From: Burkholderiales bacterium
Lineage (GTDB): Bacteria > Pseudomonadota > Gammaproteobacteria > Burkholderiales > Burkholderiaceae_D
DNA length: 64,000 bases
Reading direction: 5' to 3'
Assembly: GCA_016200895.1 (NCBI GenBank)
Contig: JACQDX010000125.1
Location: 35,461 to 99,460, forward strand
Shown here one piece after another: positions 8,529-16,833 of this stretch. Under the pieces are notes generated by a model that saw only the letters and a program-made list of their open reading frames with translations, did not search any database and was not told the origin of the DNA. Each line of letters begins with the position of its first letter. Positions within the stretch are counted from its first letter, which is position 1. The translations under genes were made by a program, and so were the position numbers.

Positions 8529-9599
8529 ATGGCAGAATCAGATAGTGTGACCAGCGTACAAAAAACGGCTACTGCCAGTAAGCGACCGACTCCTGTACTG
8601 ATGATACCCTTGCGCCGCTGCGGGAGTCATGCCTTGCGTTTGCGCCTGAACAACAGCAAGGAGTTTTATTCGCCTTATCCCCTGCATATTGTTGACTTCA
8701 TGCCGCTGGTGCCGCGTTATGGCGATCTGAATGACGATGAGTCTTACTTCCGGCTGGTTGTCGATGTCGTCGGCTTGCAAGCTGCCAGCATGGTGAAATG
8801 GAAGGGCATGGTATTTGATCCTGTGGATGTGTTTGAGTCTATCAAGAATGATCAACGCAGCGTGCACAGGATATTGTGGGAATTGCTATTGCGCACGGGT
8901 GAGTATCATCATGCCAGCATCGTCATGGATAAGTCACTCGATAGCGTGCATTATGCAGAAGAGCTTTTGCAGATATTTCCGAATATGCTGTTCCTGAACG
9001 TAGTCAGAGACCCAAGAGCGCAGGTTGCTTCGATGAACAAGGCAATTATTCATGATTATGACTCCACATTGAATGCCATGGCCTGGTTGGAAGCGCACCA
9101 GTTATCGCGCGATATTATCAAGCTCCACCCAGATCGGGTGCTGACGATACGTTATGAAGATTTTTTGAGTAATCAGGAAACTGTACTGAGGGCGATATGC
9201 GATTTCTTTGGCATGCAGTTCTTGCCCGAGATGCTGGATGTCACCCATTCCAGCGAAGCGCAGCAAATATCCCAGATGTCAGCCTTATGGGCGACCAATC
9301 GTTTTCCACCTGTCATGGCCAACAAGGACAAATTCAAGCAGCAGTTAAGCATGCAGGAAATTGAAGTCATAGAAAGCCTGACCAAAGAATTCATGCAACT
9401 GTATGGCTATGAAATGATGACAGATGCGAATCTGGAATTGAGCCCGGAAGTGCTGGCAGCAGCAAAGGACAAGTCAAGCAAGGGCAGGGTCGAGGCCTGG
9501 GATACCCTGAAGCACGACAATTACAAAGATTACGTCTTGCGTCGCTTCAGGGCAGATTACCTGGCCAGCCTGAATCAGCGCCTGCCTGTGCATGCGTAG
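8529..9599 (+). CDS. PAPS-dependent sulfotransferase family protein
   Basis: A 356-residue sulfotransferase-fold protein. The 5'-phosphosulfate loop is an atypical RRCGSHALRLRL (from about residue 29, where PRSGTTLL would be usual). The 3'-phosphate-binding element VVRDPRAQVASM (from about 158), the dimer and C-terminal helices (LTIRYEDFLSNQETVLRAICDFFG) and a basic C-terminus (YKDYVLRRFRADYLASL) complete the fold. It would move a sulfuryl group from PAPS to an acceptor hydroxyl or amine; the acceptor (glycan, lipid or small molecule) cannot be read from sequence. The upstream in-frame start at 8478 lacks a ribosome site, whereas GGGGAGAGCATC precedes 8529. It is the last gene of the cysC cluster, 60 bases after the DHH gene. 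Confidence 0.88.
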   Translation: MAESDSVTSVQKTATASKRPTPVLMIPLRRCGSHALRLRLNNSKEFYSPYPLHIVDFMPLVPRYGDLNDDESYFRLVVDVVGLQAASMVKWKGMVFDPVDVFESIKNDQRSVHRILWELLLRTGEYHHASIVMDKSLDSVHYAEELLQIFPNMLFLNVVRDPRAQVASMNKAIIHDYDSTLNAMAWLEAHQLSRDIIKLHPDRVLTIRYEDFLSNQETVLRAICDFFGMQFLPEMLDVTHSSEAQQISQMSALWATNRFPPVMANKDKFKQQLSMQEIEVIESLTKEFMQLYGYEMMTDANLELSPEVLAAAKDKSSKGRVEAWDTLKHDNYKDYVLRRFRADYLASLNQRLPVHA

Positions 9600-9609
9600 A
9601 AGTTGAAGA

Positions 9610-10233
9610 CTATACTAGTGCGACCATAATGCCGGCACCTGTCACCAGGGTGCCGGCAATTCTTTCTGTCATCACTGCATACCTTTCCTGAGTCGCCCAG
9701 TGACTGGCTTTGCTGGCCAGCATGCCATATCCCAGCAGAATAAAAAATTCCGGAATGATGGAACAGGCGGCCAGTATCAGCATCTGCACACCTACGGGTT
9801 CCTTGGGCTCGATGAATTGCGGCAGTATCGCTACAAACATCAACAGGGTTTTGGGGTTCATCAATTGCAGCATCAGTGCGCTGCTGAATATCTTCCTGCC
9901 ACTGAGCGCTACACTATCCAGTTTGGATATGGTCAGTGGTGATGGCTTGCCAAAGATGGCCGACAAGCCCAGATAGACCAGATATGCCGCACCAAGGTAT
10001 TTGATCGCCATGAATACTTTGGGTGAGGCCAGTATCAAGGACCCAATACCTGTCGCCGATACTGCAAAATAAATGGCATTGCCCGTCAATATGCCCAGCG
10101 TGACAAACAGGGATGTGCGCCATCCCCTGGCTATGCCATAAGCGACCACCATCATGACAGCCGGGCCTGGTGACAGCGATAATGCCGCTTCTGTGGCTGT
10201 GAATAATGCCCAGCTTTCCAGATTCATTGCCAT
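9610..10233 (-). CDS. LysE/RhtB-family amino acid exporter
   Basis: A 207-residue inner-membrane protein of the LysE/RhtB translocator family with about six hydrophobic segments. The signature SLSPGPAVMMVVAYGIARGWRTSLFVTLGI near residues 19-48 is the family hallmark, and LQLMNPKTLLMFVAILPQFI near 122-141 is the second conserved block. These carriers export amino acids or their analogues using the proton gradient. The gene is convergent with the sulfotransferase gene and 6 bases downstream of the alpha/beta hydrolase stop, co-directional with it and metY, so export of a sulfur amino acid or homoserine derivative is conceivable but not shown. Confidence 0.92.
   Translation of the reverse strand: MAMNLESWALFTATEAALSLSPGPAVMMVVAYGIARGWRTSLFVTLGILTGNAIYFAVSATGIGSLILASPKVFMAIKYLGAAYLVYLGLSAIFGKPSPLTISKLDSVALSGRKIFSSALMLQLMNPKTLLMFVAILPQFIEPKEPVGVQMLILAACSIIPEFFILLGYGMLASKASHWATQERYAVMTERIAGTLVTGAGIMVALV
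9630..9658 (+). terminator. Hairpin after the sulfotransferase gene, inside the 3' end of the convergent exporter gene
   Basis: A perfect 10-bp stem, TGCCGGCACC (9630-9639) with GGTGCCGGCA (9649-9658), followed by ATTCTTTCTG on the plus strand. It lies 30 bases after the sulfotransferase stop and within the last codons of the LysE-type gene. The T-tract is poor, so this is a weak terminator call. Confidence 0.35.
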
Positions 10234-10239
10234 CGCTGC

Positions 10240-11046
10240 TTATGTCTTCACAAAATCGTGGATGGCTGCCAGAACCTGGTCAGCCTGTTCTGACATCAGT
10301 GAATGGCCACAATTGTCTATGATCTTTTGTTGGCTATTCGGGATGGCTTTGCTCAGAATCAGGCTAGCCTTCGCTGGGGTCATCATATCTTTTTTGCCGA
10401 GTATAAAGAGGCTGGGGCAGGTCATTGATTGCGCGGCTACTTCGCCATTGGCATAGGCATTGCACGCAGCAAAGTCCGTATAAAAAACCTTGTCAGGATT
10501 GATGGCAGAAATGCGCTGCATCAGGCGCTGGCTGACACCCATCACATAAAAGCCAGGGCCAGGGCAGGATGGTTTGTGCGCGATGGAGGTGTGTGACCAG
10601 ATATTCACCATATCAATTGCTGTTTGCTCTTGGTCGCGGGCGGCATTGAGTAAGGTGTCTGATACTTTCATGGGGTAGGCTGTACCAACCATGATGAGTT
10701 TGTTTACACGGGAACTGGCTTTGAAAGAGGTTTCCAGCGCGATCAAAGAGCCCATGCTATGCCCGATCAGAGTCGCTTGCGCTATGCCTGCTACATCCAG
10801 CAAAGCAAGCAGCCAGTCTGCCATTTGCTCTACGCTCGTCAGAGCCAGAGCTTTGCTACGGCCATGGCCGGGTAAATCGACTGCCAGTACATTAAAACCA
10901 TGATGTGCCAGATAGCGAGTCTGCAGGCCCCAGACCGAGTGATCATTTTGTGCACCGTGGATGAACACCAGCGTGGGCAAGACAGGGTTGTAAGCCTTGC
11001 CACCGGTATAGCAATAGGCTACATAGCCATTGACTTCAAATAACAT
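10240..11046 (-). CDS. Alpha/beta hydrolase (serine nucleophile)
   Basis: A 268-residue alpha/beta-hydrolase. It has the oxyanion-hole HGAQNDHSVW, the nucleophile elbow GHSMGSLIALE, an acidic residue in FILGKKDMMTPAKASL, and the catalytic His in DNCGHSLMSEQADQVL. An Asp/Ser/His triad is therefore complete. The ATG at 11044-11046 lies one base after the metY stop and has AGGAG before it within the end of metY; the longer frame to 11079 would overlap metY and was rejected. It is probably translated from the metY transcript. The substrate is unknown (ester, lactone or C-C bond); its tight coupling to metY is the only functional hint. Confidence 0.89.
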   Translation of the reverse strand: MLFEVNGYVAYCYTGGKAYNPVLPTLVFIHGAQNDHSVWGLQTRYLAHHGFNVLAVDLPGHGRSKALALTSVEQMADWLLALLDVAGIAQATLIGHSMGSLIALETSFKASSRVNKLIMVGTAYPMKVSDTLLNAARDQEQTAIDMVNIWSHTSIAHKPSCPGPGFYVMGVSQRLMQRISAINPDKVFYTDFAACNAYANGEVAAQSMTCPSLFILGKKDMMTPAKASLILSKAIPNSQQKIIDNCGHSLMSEQADQVLAAIHDFVKT

Positions 11047-11047
11047 C

Positions 11048-12358
11048 TCAGGCTCCTTTCTGTGCAGCTTTGAGGCCACGTGACAGGTCTTCGATCAGGT
11101 CCTCGACATTTTCCAGGCCTATCGACAAGCGCATGGTTCCCTCGGTAATGCCGGATGCCAGCAATTGCTCCGCAGGCACGCGGAAATGTGTGGTCGAAGC
11201 TGGATGTATCGCCAGTGACTTGGCGTCGCCGACATTGGCCAAGTGTGAAAAGATATTCAGTGATTCAATAAAGCGTTGTCCGGCTGCGCGATTACCCTTG
11301 ATGTTGAATGAAAATACTGCACCGCAACCTTTGGGCAGTAAGGTCTTTGCCAGTTCATAGTCAGGGTGATTTTCCAGTTCAGGATAAGAGACTGAATCGA
11401 CTGCCGGATGCGCAACCAGGAATTCGACAACTTTGCGGGTGTTTGCCACATGCCTGTCCATGCGCAGGCCCAGGGTTTCTATGCCTTGCAAAATGGTGAA
11501 GGCATTGTGCGGGCTCATGCAGGCACCAAAGTCGCGCAAGCCTTCCCTGCGTGCCCTGAGTGAAAATGCGGCGACAGTTGACTCTTCGCTGAATACCATG
11601 CCGTGGAAGCCGTCATAAGGCTCACAAAGCTCGGCAAAGTGCCCGGTCTTTTCATACGCTGCCTGCCAGTCAAAAGTGCCGCCATCGACCAGCAAACCAC
11701 CTATGGCTGTACCATGGCCACACAGGAACTTGGTGGCTGAATGAAACACCAGGTCAGCACCATGATCAAATGGTTTCAGCAGATAAGGTGTGGTGAAGGT
11801 GGAGTCCAGCATCAATGGTAAATGATGCTCATGCGCAATTTCTGCGACTGCTGGGATATTCAGTACATCCAGGCCCGGGTTGCCCAGAGTTTCTGCAAAC
11901 AAGACTTTGGTGTTTGGACGTATGGCTGCACGCCAGGCATCCAGATTACGCGGATCAACGAAGGTGGTTTCTATGCCAAAGCGCTTCATCGTATATGCCA
12001 GCAGATTTTGCGAACCACCATATAAGGCGCGCGATGCGACCACATGAGAGCCAGCACCGGCTATGGTTGTCAGGCCCAGGTGCATGGCTGCTTGCCCGCT
12101 GGCAACGGCAATACCCGCTACTCCACCTTCCAGAGCTGCAATTCTTTCTTCCAAAACAGCATTGGTGGGGTTGGAGATGCGTGAATAGACATGGCCAGCT
12201 CTTTCCATATTGAAGAGCGAAGCTGCATGATCAGAATCCTTGAACACAAAAGAGGATGTCAGGTAAATGGGGGTGGCACGTGCGCCTGTGGCAGGATCGG
12301 GCGCAGCGCCCGCATGCAGGGACAGGGTGTCAAAGCCGTGATATTTAGGGCCGCTCAT
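11048..12358 (-). CDS. metY: O-acetylhomoserine sulfhydrylase-type Cys/Met metabolism PLP enzyme
   Basis: A 436-residue PLP enzyme of the Cys/Met metabolism family. The N-terminal FDTLSLHAGAAPDPATGARATPIYLTSSFVFKD is typical of O-acetylhomoserine aminocarboxypropyltransferase (MetY). YSRISNPTNAVLEERIAALEGG binds the cofactor phosphate, and the Schiff-base lysine is Lys210 in HSATKFLCGHG. The length of about 430 with the insert TFDWQAAYEKTGHFAELCEPYDGFHGMVF favours MetY over MetB or MetZ (about 390). It would form homocysteine from O-acetylhomoserine and sulfide in the cytoplasm. GGAG lies about ten bases before the ATG. An O-succinylhomoserine preference cannot be excluded. Confidence 0.9.
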   Translation of the reverse strand: MSGPKYHGFDTLSLHAGAAPDPATGARATPIYLTSSFVFKDSDHAASLFNMERAGHVYSRISNPTNAVLEERIAALEGGVAGIAVASGQAAMHLGLTTIAGAGSHVVASRALYGGSQNLLAYTMKRFGIETTFVDPRNLDAWRAAIRPNTKVLFAETLGNPGLDVLNIPAVAEIAHEHHLPLMLDSTFTTPYLLKPFDHGADLVFHSATKFLCGHGTAIGGLLVDGGTFDWQAAYEKTGHFAELCEPYDGFHGMVFSEESTVAAFSLRARREGLRDFGACMSPHNAFTILQGIETLGLRMDRHVANTRKVVEFLVAHPAVDSVSYPELENHPDYELAKTLLPKGCGAVFSFNIKGNRAAGQRFIESLNIFSHLANVGDAKSLAIHPASTTHFRVPAEQLLASGITEGTMRLSIGLENVEDLIEDLSRGLKAAQKGA

Positions 12359-12524
12359 TGGTGAGAGTCTCCATATTGTGAGGCAGCAATGCTACCATCG
12401 CTCATGCCAAGCATGCAAAATGCACGTGAATTCATGAATAAAATATTTTACATGCTGGATTTTTTGCAAGGCTTGCGATACATTGCAATCAAGGTCCACA
12501 TAAATGTATAAGAGGAGGGGCATC

Positions 12525-12974
12525 ATGAAAGTTTCAGAGATACTTCAAGTGAAGGGTAATATCCTTTTCACGATCACACCTGATATCCCTATCACCGAAG
12601 CCGTCAGCGTCATGGAAGAGAAAGATATCGGTTCTCTGGTCGTGATGGAGTACGGCGATCTGGTTGGCATACTGACTTTCCGTGAAGTCATACGTGCCAT
12701 TCATAAAAACCAGGGCTCACTTGGTAACGGTACTGTACGCAAATACATGGATGACCACCCTTTGACTGTGACACCAGAAACCGAAGTCAATGAAGTGCGT
12801 CGCATGATGCTGGAAAAACATTCACGTTATCTGCCTGTCATGGACGCAAAAACCCTACTGGGTGTGATCTCATTTTATGATGTAGCCAGAGCTGTTCTTG
12901 AAGCGCAAAGCTTTGAAAACAAGATGTTGAAAGCCTATATCCGTGACTGGCCTGTTGAAGAAAACGAGCAGTAA
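12525..12974 (+). CDS. Tandem CBS-domain protein
   Basis: A 149-residue protein made of two CBS domains (about residues 10-60: PDIPITEAVSVMEEKDIGSLVVMEYGDLVGILTFREVIRAI; about 75-125: HPLTVTPETEVNEVRRMMLEKHSRYLPVMDAKTLLGVISFYDVARAV). Stand-alone CBS pairs bind adenosine nucleotides (AMP, ATP or SAM) and act as energy sensors for partner proteins. The frame extends to 12504, but ATG at 12525 directly follows the strong site AGAGGAGGGGCATC. It is divergent from metY, which is a possible but unproven link to SAM sensing. Confidence 0.92.
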   Translation: MKVSEILQVKGNILFTITPDIPITEAVSVMEEKDIGSLVVMEYGDLVGILTFREVIRAIHKNQGSLGNGTVRKYMDDHPLTVTPETEVNEVRRMMLEKHSRYLPVMDAKTLLGVISFYDVARAVLEAQSFENKMLKAYIRDWPVEENEQ

Positions 12975-13054
12975 TATCGACTGATTAGTGCACTCATTAA
13001 GACACTGATTAATGTAAAGATTAAGGCGTGTTGACATTTATTTTGGGATCGCGA

Positions 13055-13252
13055 ATGAAACTGAACCGTAGCGTAGCAAGGCCAGGCTTGTATGGCTCCC
13101 GCCGTATGAGAGTGATGCCGTACGCACTGGATAACAGGGTTTACAGGATACTGCGTCTTGTCAGGGGCAGCATCCCCGACTGCACAGCACGCCACGCCAA
13201 CCTGCATGGTCGCGAGAACGCTGTACCTAAAGTAGATATCAATATGCACTAA
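13055..13252 (+). CDS. Possible small basic protein, or part of a small RNA
   Basis: A 65-codon frame starting ATG at 13055 (GTG at 13028 would add nine residues) and ending in TAA eight bases before a strong terminator. The product would be very basic (about ten Arg) with hydrophobic middle segments, and resembles nothing I know. A TTGACA at 13031-13036 could be a -35 element, with a weak AATGAA 17 bases on; if so, the transcript would start inside or after the proposed start, which favours a noncoding RNA over a protein. The ribosome site is poor. I list it because the stretch between the CBS gene and the FAD oxidoreductase is bounded by a promoter-like element and a terminator, not because coding is established. 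Confidence 0.25.
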   Translation: MKLNRSVARPGLYGSRRMRVMPYALDNRVYRILRLVRGSIPDCTARHANLHGRENAVPKVDINMH

Positions 13253-13260
13253 ACCAACCA

Positions 13261-13291
13261 ACGCCCGCAAGCTTGATAGCGGGCGTTTTTT
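13261..13291 (+). terminator. Rho-independent terminator
   Basis: The stem ACGCCCGC (13261-13268) pairs with GCGGGCGT (13279-13286), and TTTTTT follows. It ends whatever is transcribed from 13030-13260, or reads through from the CBS gene 290 bases upstream. Confidence 0.85.
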
Positions 13292-13325
13292 ATTGTCTGT
13301 TTGGACGCTTGATAAGGGAAATAAT

Positions 13326-14318
13326 ATGCATATCGCTGTTGTTGGTGCCGGATTAGCAGGTTTGACAGTTGCGCGTCAATTGCAGACACAAGGTCATCAT
13401 GTCACTGTGTATGAAAAAAGTATGGGTGTCAGTGGCCGCATGAGTACCAGACACACTGAGTTGGGTGGTTTTGATCATGGAGCACAATATTTCACAGCCA
13501 GCTCGGACCGCTTTAAGAAAGAAATTGCAGATTGGAAGAAATTTGGCTGGGTCGTTCCCTGGACGGCCAAGCTGGCAACGCTGGAAGCCAGTAACAGTAA
13601 ACCGGCAGGGCGCAGTGGCACGCGTTATATCGCTGTACCTGGCATGAGTTCTCTGGGTAAGCAACTGGCGCATGGTCTCGACGTACGTGCCGAGCAACAG
13701 GTGAGTGCACTGGAAGCACATGGTAAGCAATGGTTGCTGTCCATCCGTTCAGCTACGGTGCCGATTGCTGCCACAGCCGGGCCATTTGATGCAGTGATAC
13801 TGGCGATACCTGCAAACCAGGCTGAGCCCTTGCTGAGTGTTGTACCAGCCCTGGCTAAACAGGCCAGGCAGGCGCATCTGGCACCATGCTGGACCTTGAT
13901 GCTGGGTTTCCAGACTTCACTGGACCTGCCTTATGACGGTGCCTGGATCAATAATTCCCGCCTTGGCTGGATAGCGCATGACGATGCCAAGCCTTTGCAC
14001 AGGGCTGGCGAACGCTGGGTTTGCCATGCAACCCAAGCATGGAGTATCGAGCATCTGGAAGATGATGACGAGAGGGTCAAAGAAAAACTGACCAAGGCCT
14101 TCCACGAAGCCACTGGCTCATGGATACAGCCCATTCATGCTGTTGTGCACCGTTGGCGTTATGCCGAGGCAGTAAAACCAGTGGATGCTGATTTCTTATG
14201 GAATGGCAAGCAAGGTATCGGGGTTTGTGGCGACTGGTTTGCTGCTGGCCTTGAAGGTTCTGGCAAGGTGGAAAATGCCTTCCTTAGTGCATCGGCACTG
14301 GCAAAGGCAATTTCCTGA
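13326..14318 (+). CDS. FAD-dependent amine-oxidase-like oxidoreductase (renalase type)
   Basis: A 330-residue flavoprotein. The N-terminal dinucleotide fold IAVVGAGLAGLTVARQLQTQGHHVTVYEKS (GxGxxG then the ribose-binding Glu) is followed by GVSGRMSTRH and GGFDHGAQYFTA, the conserved block of renalase-like and 'NAD(P)/FAD-dependent oxidoreductase' proteins. The C-terminal FAD motif is GIGVCGDWFAAGLEGSGKVENAFLSASALA. It probably oxidises a reduced nicotinamide or amine substrate in the cytoplasm. The ATG at 13326 follows AAGGGAAATAAT; the longer frame from 13293 overlaps the terminator and was rejected. Confidence 0.9.
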   Translation: MHIAVVGAGLAGLTVARQLQTQGHHVTVYEKSMGVSGRMSTRHTELGGFDHGAQYFTASSDRFKKEIADWKKFGWVVPWTAKLATLEASNSKPAGRSGTRYIAVPGMSSLGKQLAHGLDVRAEQQVSALEAHGKQWLLSIRSATVPIAATAGPFDAVILAIPANQAEPLLSVVPALAKQARQAHLAPCWTLMLGFQTSLDLPYDGAWINNSRLGWIAHDDAKPLHRAGERWVCHATQAWSIEHLEDDDERVKEKLTKAFHEATGSWIQPIHAVVHRWRYAEAVKPVDADFLWNGKQGIGVCGDWFAAGLEGSGKVENAFLSASALAKAIS

Positions 14319-14341
14319 CTTATTGCTGACTGATTGTTGGC

Positions 14342-14815
14342 TTACTTGAGCAAACTGGCGAGCCCGCGTGCGGGTTTGCCGGCATCATGCAGGGTCCAGC
14401 TCTTGCGTATGCTTTTGGGTACATGCCAGAGTGCTGTCGTGCCAGCGCGGAAGAGTACTGTATCGCCTGGCTTCAGGGAAAATTTTTTCCCTTCATATTC
14501 AATATCTACGCCACCTTCAAGCACGTAGATGCTTTCATCAAGCTGGTAATGCCATTCGAAAGTAGATGGGCCATCGCACTCAAAGATGCCCGAACTGGTA
14601 TTGCCATCATGTGATTTGAAAAATTCAGCCGCTCGAAAATTCGGCTTGCCTTCCTTGACCCAGGAAGGATCAACTTCAAAGGGTTTGACCGGCAAGTTTA
14701 CAGCCGTTGCACTTGCTGGCTGTGCCTGCGTGACATAGGCGATAGCCTGGTAGGATGTGACTCCCAGCAAGGTAAGCAAAGCTGCTGCTACGCCTATCGT
14801 CATTGATTTTTTCAT
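14342..14815 (-). CDS. Exported or membrane-anchored cupin protein (Cupin_3/DUF861)
   Basis: A 157-residue protein with an N-terminal signal or anchor helix (KKSMTIGVAAALLTLLGVTSYQAIA, about residues 2-27) and a cupin barrel (about 70-145: FEWHYQLDESIYVLEGGVDIEYEGKKFSLKPGDTVLFRAGTTALWHVP). The pattern resembles the (S)-ureidoglycine aminohydrolase / DUF861 cupins; the metal-ligand histidines are partly present (EWHY, WHVP). An AAGGAGAGTATAGAGC site precedes the ATG. An exported cupin of this family is unusual, as most are cytoplasmic. Function unknown; it is convergent with the FAD oxidoreductase. Confidence 0.85.
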   Translation of the reverse strand: MKKSMTIGVAAALLTLLGVTSYQAIAYVTQAQPASATAVNLPVKPFEVDPSWVKEGKPNFRAAEFFKSHDGNTSSGIFECDGPSTFEWHYQLDESIYVLEGGVDIEYEGKKFSLKPGDTVLFRAGTTALWHVPKSIRKSWTLHDAGKPARGLASLLK

Positions 14816-14918
14816 GCTCTATACTCTCCTTGTTGTAAGAGTAACACTGAGTTTTAACCTGGTATGAAAAACAAAGTTAAATTACAAACAGTTATGTAAA
14901 AATTATTGTAATTTTTAC

Positions 14919-14966
14919 ATTGACTCAAATTATCATTGACTCAAATTATCATTGACTCAAATTATA
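14919..14966. repeat. Three tandem 16-bp repeats overlapping the stop codon of the ABC exporter gene
   Basis: The unit ATTGACTCAAATTATC is present at 14919-14934 and 14935-14950, and a third copy at 14951-14966 differs in its last base. The third copy contains the TAA stop (14962-14964, minus strand) of the ABC exporter gene, so the array extends the 3' untranslated part. Confidence 0.9.
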
Positions 14967-16749
14967 TATGAGCACGTTCACCAGTTTGCAGGCGCCACAA
15001 GGCGGCATAACCAGCATCCAGTGCCAGCAATTCCTCATGCGTGCCACTTTCTATGATTTTCCCTGCCTCCAGTAAATGTATGCAATCCGCCTGACGCACC
15101 GTGGATAAACGGTGGGCGATGACGATGGTAGTGCGGTTGCGGCTGACGACATCCAGGCTGCGTTGTATCGCTGCTTCGGTTTCATTGTCTACGGCACTGG
15201 TGGCTTCATCAAGTATCAGTATGGGCGGATTTTTTAAAATAGCCCTGGCCAGCGCCAGGCGCTGACGCTGGCCGCCAGATAATTTTTGCCCACGTTCACC
15301 GATACGGGTAGCAAAACCCAATGGTAGTTTGGAAATGAACTCCATGGCTTCTGCTGCCTGCGCAGCATCTCTGATGGCTGCGTCATCCGCATCTTGCATG
15401 CCATAGGCAATATTGTCAGCTATCGTGCCATCGGTCAGGAAACTGTCTTGCGCGACATAGCCTATGCAACGGCGCAGATCTTGTAGATTGATATCGTTGA
15501 TCTCTGTGCCATCGAGTGTAATTTTCCCGGCTTGCGCAGAATAAAAACGCAAGAGTAATTTCACCAAGGTTGATTTGCCTGAACCAGTGGACCCGACAAA
15601 GGCGATAGTCTTACCTGCTGGTATATGCAAACTGATCTGCTGCAAAGTCTTTTGGTCACCGTAAGCAAAGTCGACTTGATCAAACTGCAAGTCGCCTTTG
15701 ATCTGTGCTAGTGCAACATGTTTACCCTCATACGGGATATTGATTTTAGTGTCCAGCAAACCCATGGCGCGGTCTATGGCAGACATGGAGCGCTGGTACA
15801 TATCAGCTACTTCTGCCAACCCTGTCATGGGCCACAGCAGGCGCTGCGTCAGGTAGACTAGCACTGAATAAGCACCGACAGCCAGCTCGCCTTGCAAAGT
15901 TAGCCAGCCACCGTAAACCAGGGTAGCGGTAAAGCCCGCCAGAATCGCCATGCGAATTACTGGTGTAATGGCGGCACTGATGGCGATTGCATTGCTATTT
16001 GCCTGGCGATAGGCATTGCTGGCTTCGGCTATGTGGTTTTTTTCAAAGCTTTCTGTGGCAAAGGCTTTGATTGTTGCCAGGCCCAGCAAATTATTATTCA
16101 GGCGGGCACTGACATCGCCAGCAGCTTCGCGCACTTCAGAATAGCGTGGTGCCAGGCGTTTTTGAAACCAGAATGCACCTATCAGTATCAGCGGTACCGG
16201 CAATAAAGAGATAACAGCAAGAGAGGGCTGCAAAGTGAAAAACACCGCGCTGACCATGATGGAAGAACAGATAACTTGAATGATCTGGTTTGCACCGCCA
16301 TTGAGGAAGCGCTCCATCTGGTTGATATCTTCATTCAGGATAGACATCAGATTGCCCGTGCGCTGGTTTTCAAAATAAGCCATCTCCAGTTTTTGGACAT
16401 GGTCATATGTATCCAGGCGCAAGTCATGTTGTAGATTTTGCGCTAGCTTGCGCCACTTAATGGACAGCAAATATTCAAACCAGGATTCACCACCCCAGAT
16501 CAGGGCATTGACAGCGCCAAGGAACATCAGTTGATGCCAGGTGTCGGTAACGCCAAAACCACCGAGCACACGTTTTGCCAGAAAACTCTTGTCGCCATTG
16601 ATGACGATGTCGACTGCAACACCAATCAAGACCTCAGGCAGGACATCAAAGAATTTGTTCAATATCGAATAAATGGTCGCCAGGCGAAGATCTGTTTTAT
16701 AGGCCTTGGCATAATTCAGGAGTTTTTTAAGCGGGTGGACTGGTGGCAT
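14962..16749 (-). CDS. ABC exporter, fused permease and ATPase (MsbA-like)
   Basis: A 595-residue half-transporter. The N-terminal membrane domain (about residues 20-320) has six predicted helices and the coupling-helix region NQRTGNLMSILNEDINQMERFLNGG. The nucleotide-binding domain has Walker A GSTGSGKST (about 387-395), the Q-loop GYVAQDSFLTDGT, signature LSGGQRQRLALARAI, Walker B ILILDEATSAVD and the switch His in IVIAHRLSTV. Such homodimers flip lipids, export peptides or drugs; the substrate is not predictable. No adjacent accessory gene marks it as part of a type I system. Confidence 0.93.
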   Translation of the reverse strand: MPPVHPLKKLLNYAKAYKTDLRLATIYSILNKFFDVLPEVLIGVAVDIVINGDKSFLAKRVLGGFGVTDTWHQLMFLGAVNALIWGGESWFEYLLSIKWRKLAQNLQHDLRLDTYDHVQKLEMAYFENQRTGNLMSILNEDINQMERFLNGGANQIIQVICSSIMVSAVFFTLQPSLAVISLLPVPLILIGAFWFQKRLAPRYSEVREAAGDVSARLNNNLLGLATIKAFATESFEKNHIAEASNAYRQANSNAIAISAAITPVIRMAILAGFTATLVYGGWLTLQGELAVGAYSVLVYLTQRLLWPMTGLAEVADMYQRSMSAIDRAMGLLDTKINIPYEGKHVALAQIKGDLQFDQVDFAYGDQKTLQQISLHIPAGKTIAFVGSTGSGKSTLVKLLLRFYSAQAGKITLDGTEINDINLQDLRRCIGYVAQDSFLTDGTIADNIAYGMQDADDAAIRDAAQAAEAMEFISKLPLGFATRIGERGQKLSGGQRQRLALARAILKNPPILILDEATSAVDNETEAAIQRSLDVVSRNRTTIVIAHRLSTVRQADCIHLLEAGKIIESGTHEELLALDAGYAALWRLQTGERAHI

Positions 16750-16771
16750 GGCGGAATTTACTCGATTGCAG

Positions 16772-16805
16772 AAAACAAAAGGGACTGCAAATTCTACAGT
16801 CCCTT
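16772..16805 (-). terminator. Rho-independent terminator of lysS
   Basis: On the minus strand AAGGGACTG (16805-16797) pairs with CAGTCCCTT (16787-16779), followed by TTGTTTTC. It lies 29 bases after the lysS stop and ahead of the ABC exporter start. Confidence 0.75.
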
Positions 16806-16833
16806 CGTCATTTATGCTTGACTATGTCAATTA

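Noticed and set aside
14919..14966. Tandem repeats as a CRISPR array or phage attachment site
   Set aside because: Units abut without spacers, only three copies are present, and there are no cas or integrase genes.
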